In this document: piece by piece, positions 36,952 through 50,300 of the stretch
Layout of the letters: each line of letters opens with the position of its first letter
Position numbering within the stretch: the first letter of the stretch is position 1
DNA from: Sipunculus nudus
Lineage: Eukaryota; Annelida; Sipuncula; Golfingiida; Sipunculidae
Length of the DNA stretch: 64,000 nucleotides
NCBI GenBank assembly: GCA_026874595.1
Contig: CM049318.1
Coordinates: 33,069,956-33,133,955, forward strand
Direction: 5' to 3'
Translations under genes and position numbers: made by a program
Notes under the pieces: model-generated
Database searches by the model: none
What the model was told of the DNA's origin: nothing
The model's input: only the letters and a program-made list of their open reading frames with translations

Positions 36952-38140
36952 GGTGGTTTTCCATAAGTGCGTGGTCCGTATCCGTAGTCCGCATGCGTAG
37001 TCCGTATCCGCAAAGTTCGTTTTCCATAAGTACGTATATGCGTAGTCCGTACTCCGTATTGATAGGAGCTCGATACTGAAGTTTTTCCTTTTTGCAAGCC
37101 ATTTCACCATATACGTATTGTACATTTATTGTTAAAACAATAAAATTAAAATAATAAAACGCTTAAAAGGTCATTATTAGTAATATTTTATAAGTGACAG
37201 TGATGTTTACGCGTCAATCATCTAAAAAACATGTTGTCTGTGATGAAAGGAAAACAAAATTCAGCCAAATGCCAATATGTTTGGTTTCCGGAAAACTGAT
37301 GTCAGAGATGACATTCATACCAGTTGGACATAGAGACTGTGCATACAGCATGGCCTGAATGGGAAAACTCTATGCTAAACCTGAAATCGACACGATGATT
37401 GGTATGCGTAGTGCGCAAAATCGCTCCCGGGAGCGTGCGGATACGGACTACGCATACGGACTACGCATACGTACTACGTATACGGATGAATGGAAACGGC
37501 CCAGTTAAAAAGTCTACAAAGCGATTTTTGCGGACTACGCATGCGGACTACGCATACGGACTACGGATACGGACTACGCACTTAATTATGGAAAAGCGTA
37601 GTACGTATGCGTAGTCCGTATGCGTAGTCCGTATCCGCACGCTGCCGGGAGCGATTTTTGCGCACTACGCATACCACTCATCGTGTCGATTTCAGGTTTA
37701 GCATTGTTTTTTCCCATTCAGGCCGTGCTGTATGCATAATCTCTATTTCCAACTGGTATAAGTCTTTTGAAAACCAAACATATTGGCATTTGGTTGTATT
37801 TTATTTTCCTTTCTTTATCACACACAACACTTTTTCTGAATGATTGAAGCGTAAACATCACTGCCGCGTATAAAATATTAATAATTATGATCTTTTAAAA
37901 CTTTTATTATTTCAATTTTATTATTTTAACTTTTGTTGCTAATATATACAAATGTACAATAAATATATGGTGAAATGGCTTGCAAAAAAAGAAAAACTTC
38001 AGCTATTGAGCAGCTATCAATACGGAGTACGGACTACGCATATACGTACTTATCGAAAGCGAACTTTGCGGATACGGACTACGCATACGGACTACGCATG
38101 TGGACTACGGATACGCACTACGCACTTATGGAAAACCACT
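36952..38140. mobile_element. Foldback element, two ~530-bp inverted arms (1,189 bp)
   Basis: The left arm starts GGTGGTTTTCCATAAGTGCG and the right arm ends CGCACTTATGGAAAACCACT; pairing continues inward for about 530 bp, to about 37480 and from about 37600. TAAA flanks both sides (36948-36951 and 38141-38144). Arms and centre contain many GGACTACGCATAC-type 12-13-mers in tandem. ORFs over these repeats have no recognisable protein. No transposase; presumably moved in trans. Confidence 0.8.
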
Positions 38141-38351
38141 TAAACCCTCCCGGTACGCTCCGGTTGTTTTCCGGCAAATACATGGCGCCATCTAACGCCC
38201 AAATTGGAAAAAAGATGAACAACTGAAGATAAGATTGAACTCTTCGTAACACCGAGGTCCGAGTCCAGAACACCTACACATCTCTCGAAAGAGTAACTTG
38301 CAGATATGTTTATCAAATGTTAACAATAAAACATGATTTGTGTTATTTTAG

Positions 38352-38389
38352 TGGCTGGTCACGGGGCCTTGTTAGAAAAACAGATCAAG
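38352..38389 (+). CDS. Host gene exon a (AGHG nucleotide loop)
   Basis: Bounded by acceptor ttattttag and donor AAG/gtaagat. It enters with one base supplied from the previous exon and ends in phase 0. It encodes a (V)AGHGALLEKQIK segment matching the start of the nucleotide-binding loop, but with Leu where the family normally has Arg. Confidence 0.7.
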
Positions 38390-41300
38390 GTAAGATTTAG
38401 TGCTTTTGGATAAATTTCAGTTCGCCCTACTTTTGCCGTTTCTGTTAGGGGGACGAGGTGTTTTGTGTGGGCGAGTCCACAAATGTAAATGTGGCTACGA
38501 GTTTGAGACCCTAATCCCATATGGAATTGTTTTACATTGTATCTGTCATGATATGATTTCGTTATATTATAATTTTGCCTGAGATCATGCTTCAAGCAGA
38601 TCAGCTCCAGTTTGATCATTCAATTCCGTAATTATTGTCTCAGTAATTCTTGTTTCTCATTCGTATTAGTTTGAAATGTGACCACAAGATGGCAGTCTGA
38701 TACAACTTACAAGAAAAAAAGTGCAACAAGATCATGATTTTAATATTTAATAATTTTATTTGTAACTTTAATATATTTAATCACCACTGCAGTCATTGTT
38801 CACATTTTAAATTCCCCTTCAAGACATGAAATTTAGATCAAAGGGATTGAAGTTTGTATATTATAAACAAATCAAAAACAAATTCCGGTAAGTCTATAGC
38901 CCCTATCATTTTTTTAACCTTAACAAAGTAAGAATATGCAGTTTTAATTATAGATTTGATACATCTTTTTTGTTGCAATTAGTAGTAAATGTGTATTTGG
39001 CCTATGTATTTCCAATTATCATAATGATGCATGTAACAAGTATGTAATGGTTCCAGGACTCTGAAGATGTGCAGCATCTATCTGGCATCCCCAAAGCACT
39101 GTTACCTGGAGTCGGAGGGAAACGCATTCTTGACTACTGGTGGGAGGCTATCAAAACGTAAGTAATTAAAAGTTCTCATCTTGTGAACAGTAATGCAGTT
39201 TTTATAATTATTTTTATGAACATTTAAATTTGATTTGTTTGGTTTGCAGTTGTCTTTTTAGCTGACTGTAAGTTAACTGAGATATATTGATCACCCAGCG
39301 TCTGTCTGTTAGACTGGCAAGTGTTGACATTGTTGGACCTAATTGATTATGAAATTTAAATTGGGATATATTAATAAGTTAGATGTCCCTAAGTTCTCCA
39401 GTCAAACCTGAAAAATTGTACCGTAAAATATTGAAATAGTAATACAACTTGAGAGAATTGATTCAGTACGTGTCAGAGTTTGAATATTCCTAGGCCAATG
39501 CATATAGACAGGGTTGGGGTCAAGTACTCTGAAATGTACTTGAGTACAAGTACAAGTACTTTGCTTTTACCTGAGTACAAGTACAAGTACGAGTACTCAA
39601 ATTTTGAATGTACTCAAGTACAAGTACAAGTACATTAAATGTACTCAAGTACAAGTACAGTTTTCATTCTTAAAGAAAAACAACATCGGTACTCCCTTTA
39701 AAACATTTTTTTAATTAAATACATCAATGTTTGTAGGCAATATTGACAAACTATAAAATATAAAAAGTCTCAGAATCTCTTTGGCCACGTTGTAAAGGTG
39801 CAGATGTCATTTAAAAAACTAAAACTGGTTTTAAGACATGAAATTAACATGTGAAATATGTGGGATACACAGTTCATGGAGAAAAACTGTCACTGTCAGG
39901 CTTAGATCCCATTACTACGAATGAACATCAACTGTTGAAAGGTGCTGTCATTCAACTGACACCGCTCTGGCCGAAAAACTTTTCCCCCAATGCTAAAGTC
40001 TCTCCACTGGTGCAGAAGATGCAGGTACACAGAGAAACCTACAGGCGAGCTGAGCCAGACGTGGGAGATTACCCTGCTGTCCCTTCTAGTACTGGAGAGG
40101 GTCACTGTGTCTATCTGTACAAGGCTGGGAGAGGTATTCTGTAGCCTCTCTGACTGCAGGAGACTTTGCAGGGGAGAGAGTGGATGCAGCTTCACCCATA
40201 AAATCAAACAGGTCATCAGATGGTTCCAAACGACGACGCTTTGCTGCTGGAGAAGTGACATCCTCAGCAGTCTCAGTGGACTGCATGTTGATGGAGTTGG
40301 CATGGGTAATTAACTTCTCTTTGATGGCAGCACGCTCCTTGTCACCATTTGTCCATTTAAGCGTAAATCTGGGATCAAGCACTGCAGCCAGAATATATTG
40401 TTCAGTCTCTTCAAATGGGGAGAGTCTCTTCTCTACAGAATCTTGTAGGGCCAGCACCAGTTTGCTATTGAATTTTGAGGAAATCTTATTAATTTTGTGT
40501 TTCAGTCCATGTACACAGGGCACAACAAAGCTTGATGAAACTGTGTTTTCCTGCTGCACAAAGATTGTTGCATCTTCGAATGGCTTAAGGACCTCACACA
40601 GGTCTCTGAGACAGTTCCGCTCATAGTGTTTCAGGTGTACTGTATCTAACGAGTCCAGTTTGTCAGAGGGAACACTTAGGATAGACCTTATCATTTGTAA
40701 CTGGCTGTTCCATCGGGTTGCATTGGCAGCTTGCAACCTCTTCTCTCCCTCAAGGATATCTGTGGCATGGGTTGATCTCCTGGCAAAGGACACAATTTTG
40801 GCTGCCTTTGCAATTACTTTGCTTAGCTGAGCTCCAGTTTGTTTCAGTCCGTCATGAACAGTCAGCTGCACAGTGTGGGCAAAACACGAGATCCGTTGTG
40901 TAGGGAGGTGTTCATACACATTAGCATCCATGTCCTGCACAGTGTCCTCACTATCACTATCACTGCCTGTGTCCTCATCACTGCAACCATCACTCTCCTG
41001 ACCAGAGGTGTCAATACATCCGAATCCTGGTAGCCTAACAAATGCCTTGATCACATTACTGGCATTGTCAGTAACAACGGTCAGAATCTTTGAGCATGAA
41101 CTACTCACTGGAACAACAAGACATGCACACTGGAACTGCTCAGAGTAAGCAAGTAAACTGAAACACACCTGTTTACCAAGCACACATTCATAACTTTAAA
41201 CTCCCAAAACAATTCAGTAGGTAATTCATGATAAATACATTTGAAATTCATTATAATTAAAATTTAGGTGGCCATTCTTTTTTATATAATACTCTTCATT

Positions 41301-44300
41301 ACACTACATGAATAAGTAAGACAGTTACAGCCAGTTATTAACAAGGTTTTGCAGGGGTGTTTCAGTGGGTGATGTAACAACAATGTGTAGAAGCAGTGGG
41401 GTGATCATTTTCTACTGACATTTAGGGAGAATGCCATCTCTAAGGATACAGCTGTGCACTGTTGACTCTAATGTTAACTTTTAGAGTGTTCATGTGACTG
41501 AACATTGTTAGACTGTAACTTTGGCTTTTAATAAATTAATACAATATACATGAATTGCATGTTTCTTTGGAAAAAGTACTCAGATGTACTCAGATTGTAC
41601 TCAAAAGTACAGGGTACTTTTTACTGTACTCGAGTACAAGTACAAGTACAAGTACAAAAAAATTGTACGAGTACTGAGTACACATGAGTACATGAAAATA
41701 TGTACTCGAGTACACGAGTACTGAGTACATCAGCCCCAACCCTACATATAGAAATGTGAAATCCAGAACCTACCAGATTGCATGAAGATAACACTTATGC
41801 TGTTGTACAGTGCAGAAACAGCTTGTTTCAATAAATATTTGATTATTCAAAAGGATTGTGAAACGAATATATAAAGCTATATTTGTGAAATATTAACAAT
41901 ATAACATGAAAGGTTGCAATGTCCAGATTTAAATATATCCTGGTGTCAGCCTATAAAAGTTGCCCCTTGGGGGAAAAGCCTGCCTTTCCAAGTGACAGAC
42001 TGTGTTGCCTTGGGTTTAACATGGTAGTGAGATTGTGTTATTTTAAAGAGCACTAATTGTATGAACACCAGGCACACAACAAATCACAAGACAGTAATAG
42101 GCAAAGCAACAAGGTCAGTATATATTAAAATTAAAAAAATAAAAATTCAGTGTTCAAAACCACCTACCAGATCTGGTTCCCAGCCTGTTAATGACTAAAA
42201 CCACAGAGTCCTGGTAACCAGTCTCCAGATCTCCTGAACAGGCAAAACTGGACCCGGCTGGTGGCACCTCTCTGGACACTGGCTGGCAGCTCCTCTCTGG
42301 ACAGTAGCTGGTAGCATCTCTCAGGACACTGGCTGGCAGCACCTCTCTGGACACTGGGTTGCAGTTACTCTTATCAAACAATAGGTTGAATTTTGCTCCC
42401 TCTTTGTTCCCAATCCATTGACCTCTTATGACATTAATACTATTTTATCTTAGCCATGTATCCACTGCCAGATAAATGGATATCAGCCCATCAAGGAATG
42501 CCCAGCACCAATGTTGTTACATTTCATTCTGAGTGACAGCTTGCCGGCCAAGCATCCCGCATATTTGGACCAAATGACCAGACAGAGAAGTCTAACACCT
42601 TGCAGACACAGTGCCTTGTGAACTCGCCCTGTGGGCTGTCGCTCCTGTCTGTCTGAGCCTGTTGCCTATGGCATGTGGAATACTGGACTCATGAGTTGTC
42701 AGTCAAAAGGAAATGTAACAACATTGGTGCTGGGCACATGTTTGGCTGGTATTTATATTTTTGGCAATATATACATAGCTATGATAAAATAATCTTAATG
42801 TCATAAGAGGTCTATGGAGCAATTATGCAGGGGGAGTAAATTCGACCAATTATTTGATAATGGTAAGAAGCAGCACCTCTCTGATTACTTAATAGCCTCA
42901 CCTCTCTAGCAGGCAGTTGCAGTACCTCTCTGGACACTGGTTGGCAGCATCTCTCTGGACACTGGTTGGCAGCATCTCTCTGAACACTGTGTAGCAGCAC
43001 CTCTCTGGACACTGGGTGGCAGCAACTCTCTGGACACTGGGTGGCAGCACCTCTCTGGATACTGGGTGGCAGCACCTCTCTGGATACTAGGTAGCAGCAC
43101 CTCTCTGGACACTTGGTTGTAATACCACTCTGGACACTGGTTGGCAGCACCTCTCTGAACACTGTGTAGCAGCACCTCTCTGGACACTGGATTGCAGCAC
43201 CTCTCTGGACACTGGGTGGCAGCACCTCTCTGGATACTGGGTAGCAGCACCTCTCTGGACACTCGGTTGCAACACCTCTCTGGACACTGGTTGGCAACAC
43301 CTCTCTTAAAACTATGGAGCAGCATCTCTTTGGACAGTGGATGGCAGCACCTCTCTGGACACTGGGTGGCAGCACCTCTCTGGACACTGGGTGGCAGCAC
43401 CTCTCTAGATACTGGGTGGCAGCACCTCTCTGGACACTGGGCGGCAGCACCTCTCTTAACATTGGATAGCAGCACCTCTCTGAACACTGGTGGTTGGCAC
43501 TTCTCGACTCTAGAGACTCCACAGACTGTCTGTCCTCACACTGAATATGCACTCCTCAAATACTCTTATACCCTATAGGCTCATTTATATTTGTAAGACT
43601 TGTGCAAAGCCTGGCCTGCTTTTTCTACATTGGCCCATTTATATTCATGAGTATGCTGAATACTAAAACACGCTTAGCCCCAAAGCGCTAGCTATAACAA
43701 TTTAATGGCATAACTGAACCTGCAGTGCACTCAGTAATCTTTATTGAATACCGCTATTGTCTAACAACACAATATTCTGACCAGGGTGTCAATTCTCACA
43801 CAACAAATAAAAATGTACAGCTAGCCTGATACAGCCAACCCAAGAAATGAAGATAAAACCTACCTGTAATGAAAATAACTGACACCATTCATTTTGTGAC
43901 TCCCGGCTGCTAACAAAATTATTGTATATTCCAATAGTATATGTTAAATTGATGAATTTTTCATTTTGAAGTTTTCATTCTAGAGCAAATTATTTTTGTT
44001 CTGATGAAAGAAAATGTGTGATATGTGAAAAAAAATATGATTTTAAAGCATTATTATGTGCATTAATAAAAGAAACTATTATTATGATCAATCATAAACA
44101 TTTATTTTCAAACATTTATTTTTTTTTACAGGAGACAGTTGTTCAGTGAGGTTTACTTGGTGACCAATGCAGACAAGTAAGTGAAAACTACAAAGGATGC
44201 TCTGAGAGCACATATCTCAGCCAATGGCAAATTCTCTACAAGATCAGGATCACCATCAAACATGTTCTGATAGGCAATATTTTAAAATGGAAGAGAGATG

Positions 44301-47300
44301 CATAATCAACTGGCAAGTAATCAGAGACTGCAAACCTTCCTTGGAAAGGGTCCACATTTGACCAAGTTGGTCAGACCAACTGAGTGGGTTGGTAAAAATT
44401 GGCTTATAAGTATATACCCAGGGTCTTACCCAGTTTATTACCCAACCATTGTCCCATATTTATTTACTTTTATCAAGAAGGACCCCAGCCAAAGCCTAGT
44501 TTTTTTTCTGATTGATCAGCAGGAGTTATACACATGTTTTGTGAGTATTGGAAGCAAGCCAAGTGTCTCTGACTGCATCATCACTTTCTAAGATTAACCA
44601 TTTCCCATTCACATTTTATCTTATATTTGGCTCTGAAGAGCACAGCACTCTAATCAGTGAAAGTTAGGGTTACACCCATTAATAATTGGTAATATCTAGG
44701 TGAAATTCCTCTTATCAGGCCCTGGTTTAACCCCGGAAAAACCCAGGTTTTACCCAGGCGTTTTTGTAAAACCATACGAACAGATCCAGACCATTATTAG
44801 GGTCCTGATCAGATTATGAAATGTGGCACATTAGCACATCACTGGAATGAATGATTAACTGAATGTTTTTTTTCTGTTTTACTAAACAAAATTTACTAGA
44901 AAATAGAATAATGTCGTGAATGCAACCATTCATTGTTAGAGATATATTTGTGTATAATTCTTAATTGCTGATACACCAACAATGCCCCTTTGTTGATACA
45001 CTAAGTTGATACACCAAAGTACATGGACCTATAAAGGTTGATATTTCAGAGTAATTATCAGGTTGCACCACATTAACTGAAAGTATTTTACTGCAAGACA
45101 CAGGCAGATATAATTTTATTCTTATTTACAGATACAAACATTATGAAAGATGGGCCACAGCCAGTGAGTTCCCTGAAGAAAACATCATCAATGATGGAAC
45201 AACTACTCTGGACAACAGGTTATAAAATAATCATATGTAGCAGAGTTTAAATTAAGACATGTCAACTATTTAAACTTTCATCTCTTAATAATTTTGTTGC
45301 TGTTTTATTCAACATAATGCTTTAATATGATTACTTAGACTGTGCAGTCCAATGTGCACATGATACATGTAGTGTCCTTGAAGTATACAATGACAGCAGG
45401 CCTCCAGCAGTCTGGACAAACGCTTTACAGGGAAAGCTACATATGGTCATGTTGCTGGTTACTGTGGAAATCCAGGACTGACCTATATCACCTAATGTTT
45501 ATGTATGAGCATGCATTGTGAAACCATAAATGTATTTTATTATTTCATTTGGGTACATGTTCAGAGAACAGACATGTTTTTAGTTTATTTCAAAAGTTCT
45601 ATTCATAAATGTACTTGGTAGTATTTTAATATTTAATACACAAGTAGGACTACTTTGCGTCTTGACCCAGATGTCTGGGTACATAACCCCCTGCTCAGGG
45701 TGGGGCCCTCGCTTTGGCCCACTGTCTGAAGAAAGCTGAAAACAACTGAATATAAGGTAAAGAATTTATACTTAATAAGCTACTCTCTTAAGTCCTAAGA
45801 GTTTTTTTATTTATTAATTTTGTCATATAAGTAATTTAAGTTTTTCCATCTTGTCATTACTTAAGTACTTAGATATCAATTAAAGAAAAACTGCAGTTTA
45901 AAAGGTTAACTTTATACCAAGGTACAGATTGGCTTTAATTCCAGTCAGAATATTTGTATGATTGATATATATGTCTCAAGACACTCATTTGATGCAACAC
46001 AGCTTGATCAGTTATGTTAATTGTTAGAATGTCAATACATTGTAATTCTTTAAATCTGTTTACGTTATTTTTGAGAAATAGCAGTGGAATGTGGCAGGTT
46101 GTCCCTTTCAGGGATGAGTATTAGAATTGTTACATAATGTTGTTTTATATTTATTCCTGTAAGCACTGATGAGTGTAATGTATAATCAGACAGGAAATGT
46201 CTAGTATCTGCATGTTAAATGTATCCTGTAGACACAGAAGTCCAACTTGTGTTCCTTTCCCCAATTTTGCTAGACTATTGTTACATAATATAATTCAGGG
46301 TGAGATAGAAAGAGTTAGTTCATTTAATGTTCTCTTCAGATCAAAACATGAAGAGAATACGTGCAGACAGTGTAACATGTGCAATATTTATATCTGGTGA
46401 GTTATTATTATTAATTGGCTGAAATGTTTGCATGAAAATAATTGTCTAAATGTTCATTTAAATAAGTGACAGGTGTGCCCATTTCTGAGTATGTGGAATT
46501 AAATCTGTTTAGGATATACATATGGGACTGTCTAGGCATGAGTTTTGTTTACCCTCTAAGATATGGCATATGTTGTCTCTGACATCCCCCCCCCCCTTCT
46601 CTCTCTCTGCGAGAGAGCTGGGGACAGTCCCTGACCTCTTAATGTCTAAGGTCAATAGCTGTCTGGCTGTAACATCAGGTTCCACAGACCAGGACAGGGG
46701 ACCCTTGTCGCTCATGTTGTACACAAACTGTGCCATTTAATTGTTCCCGCAGGCAAGCAGCTGCAACTTACAGTCATGTATATCAGTTTGGGGTTACGTT
46801 GTTTTCTGTAAAATGTCACCACAATAGCTACAACAGGTGATACTGGTACTTGTGGCCTTGACCACTCAACAATGACTAAGTGTACTGTACCAGTGCTAAT
46901 TAGTTAATTTACTTTGTCAATTTATGAGTATTATTAATTAATTATGCATAGAATTTCTTGAATCATTTATTATTTTATTCATTGATGGTAAAATCAATAA
47001 TTGAGGATTGAATGTAATGTTTTACTAGTTTTGTGTATTGTCATTTTATTGGATTTTCTCTTTGGATAAAGAGGTTATTGTGCAAGTCCAAAGGAATAAA
47101 GATGCAGCATTGTATTGTTGGCATGTAGTAAAATGTTTGGGCGGAGCATGATGTTTTAGGACTCTTAGTGTAGTTACTTTTGTTGTTTACCCGACTTGTG
47201 TGTGTATAAATTATTTCAATTATTTTATTGCATTGCATTTGTCTGCTTATACACTTCAAGTCATAGGGTACATTTATGTATGTGTGTTATGCTGATACAT

Positions 47301-50300
47301 GTTACTAATAGAAACCTGGGTAATTGTTTTCGTACAATTTTATGATAAGATAATTGGTTTCTAGTGACTGAAAGTATCATGGGCATTTATGTATATGTTA
47401 TTTGTATTGGATATGCCAAGTTCTTAGAGGGTTTATCATTACAATGTTTTATTATATTGATATGCCTTCCGAGATATATCATATCATTTTATGTATTTCT
47501 CAGCGATTTTTACAATCTATCTGTCAGATTAAAGATTGTTTGTTTTTATAGGTCAAACTTACAATAGACAACAGGACGACTTTCAAGATTAACTGTTGTA
47601 CAGAACAAACCATACTATTTGTTGTAAGTTAATGGGGTTTTATTCCATACAATCAACTTTACATTGTTTATTATGGTAATTTATGTAAATTGTGATCAAT
47701 CATAGAGATATATTCATTTTCAATATAATTCTTTGAAATTACGATTGTTTTCAAGTTTAAATAATAATTGTTTAGGTATCCTTAGTATCAGAGCCAGAAA
47801 TTAAGGATGGGTTATTTGTAAACACTTTACATATTTCAAAAGAAAATTCACATTATGGCTTTGTCAAATTTATCAGGTTTTCAGTACCTAAACTGCATTG
47901 AATGATAACTGGATGAGTAAGAAAATTGCTATATATATTCAACAATAATTATTTTTATCTTGACCCTTTGTTACATTCATATCTTAAATTTCTTTTATAT
48001 TTTTGTATTTTAGCTGGTTCGCCAGCCACTCCATTTAGGAACCGTAAGAATAAACAGATTAAATCAACTTGTCTTGTCTACTGGTCTTCGTCCCCAACCC
48101 ACGGTTACATATTGGTGGCAGCGGTGGGATCCCTTGATCAAACTAGGTGGTGGACATCGACAGACAGCAGTTCAAGGCCTAGAGGCTCTACATGGAAGAT
48201 CGCTCCACAGTGGCTGGCGTGAGGGGAGCGTATCAAGGTTTTTGTGTTTTATTATAGAATGCTACCAGTGGTCCAGAGACTTTTATCATTGTGTTTGAGA
48301 TTCAGATCGTGAAGTATAATATGTGTCCCACATAATATGAGAATTATTGTATATTTGTTTGATTGTTTTAACTTGTCTTATTTAGATGTAACACTGAAAT
48401 GAAATCATGGCAAATCTGATTAAGCTACTTGCTTAACTTCCTGTCGAGCCTGGAAAGTAATACAATGGCTCTTATTTGATTGTACATTTTGGTCATTTAC
48501 ATACATTTAGTTATGAGAGTAAAAACTATTGTTGTTGGAGAGTAGATCAGTTATATTTTTATGTGGTATCCATTTAAGTAATTCACAGATTGATTTACTG
48601 ATTGTTATTTTTTTTTTATTTTATATTTGATGAAGTAAGTGGCTGTGTAAGCCTAAGCCCGCTGTTTTGCATGATTTTACACAGTATGTATTTTCACTTT
48701 TCACTAGTATGTTAGTTCTCTTAGTTTTGTTTTCCTTTCATCAATTAGAGGACTAAAGGTACAGTGTCCATAACCAACATTATATGTAAAATTTTGGTCA
48801 AATTTGTGTGAAGTTAAGTATTTGAAATCAGTCATGGCCACGTTGCAAGATTTACAGGATCAAATTGCTAAGTTGCAACGAGACATGGATGCTAGGATGG
48901 TGCCTAATGTAGTTGTCCAAACACCACTTAAGGTGCCAAAGGTCAAGAAATTTGGTGGTGACAGAAAAGAATTAGAGAGATGGATCACCGACATAAAACG
49001 GTATATCTCTATTCAGGATTTGGATGGGTCTAAGGCTGTAGATTATATTCTATCTAGCCTGGAAGACCGTGCTTTGATCGAGGTGGAGTACATGCCACAA
49101 GAGGACAGGAAAACACCATCTGACATATTTGCCATTCTACGGCAAGCATTTGGTGATACCATGCCGGTGTCCCAGATTGAGGAAGTGTACCACAACCGTA
49201 AGTAACGGCAAGGAGAGGGATTGCGTGATTTCAGCTATGCACTCATGGAGCTTTTTGAGAGGATCATAAAATTAAATCCAGAGTTTGTAAGGAATAAAGA
49301 TAAGGCTCTAAGAGACAAATTTGCTGAAAAGGTTCGAGACGTGACACTAAGAAGATTCCTTAAAGACAAGATCCGGTCGAATAATGAGCTCTCATTCACA
49401 CAAATAAGAGAAGAAGCACTTCTGTGGCAGTCAGAGGATACTAAAACAGATGCATGGATGAATGAAATGGTTGCAGAACCAGTTCAGAGAGAACAAGATT
49501 TGGACTTAAAGAAGCAAATGATAGATTTGTTGACAATCCAGAGGAAACAACAATTCCAGCTTGACCAACAGCATCAGCTTCTGACCAGTTTGAGTGACAA
49601 GAAAAAGACGCCAAAATATAAGCCGGAAAACAAATGCTTTCTCTGTGGTAAACCAGGACACATAAAAAGAGAATGTCCAGACAGGAAAGCTAAACCGGAG
49701 CGAGCTTACAATCCAAAGAGCCAGTATGCTCCAATGGTACCTTCCCCAGGGAATCAAGTGTATCCTCAATTCTATCAAAGCGGCTATTATCCCAATCAGG
49801 CTCCTTGTTTTTATCAACCACAGTTACCACCTCCATTTATTCCACCAACACAGCACCAGGGCATGGGGCAGCAGGACACGACAGCAACTGGATTTGGGTC
49901 ACAACTAAACGCGACAGCAACCGCATTTGGGTCACAACCAAACACAACAGCAACCAGATTTGGGTCACAACGAAACGCGACAGCAACTGAATTTGAGAGG
50001 CAACAAAACATCCCAAACTAGTTTTCCCTATTGAATATGTGAGCAATTCAATAGGTAAAAATGTTGGCTCACAGGATCCTAATTGTGACTCTAGAGATAA
50101 AATTATCCAGAAAACAGTAGGGGGTAGGCCCGTAGTTAGAGTCCAAATTGGTGGTAAGGACACTTCAGCACTGATTGACACGGGATCACAAGTGACTTTA
50201 GTATCAGAAAAATTCTTTGAAGACCATTTGAAACCAGTGTCAGGAAATTTTCTAATGGCACAAACCTGGTTTAAAATAAATGGTGCAAATGGACTTGAAG

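Noticed and set aside
42812-43552. 246-codon and 193-codon minus-strand ORFs with Cys-rich periodic sequence
   Set aside because: They are readings of the 25-bp minisatellite in different frames; all three frames are open and give the same periodic peptide, which is what a stop-free 25-mer produces.
46197-46400. Small ORFs inside the LTRs, repeated at 55402 and elsewhere
   Set aside because: Identical only because the LTRs are duplicates; no recognisable protein or codon signal.
49197-49211. Programmed stop readthrough in gag
   Set aside because: The TAA lies in the middle of the capsid region rather than at a domain border, and the real gag-pol junction has its own frameshift signal; a nonsense change is simpler.
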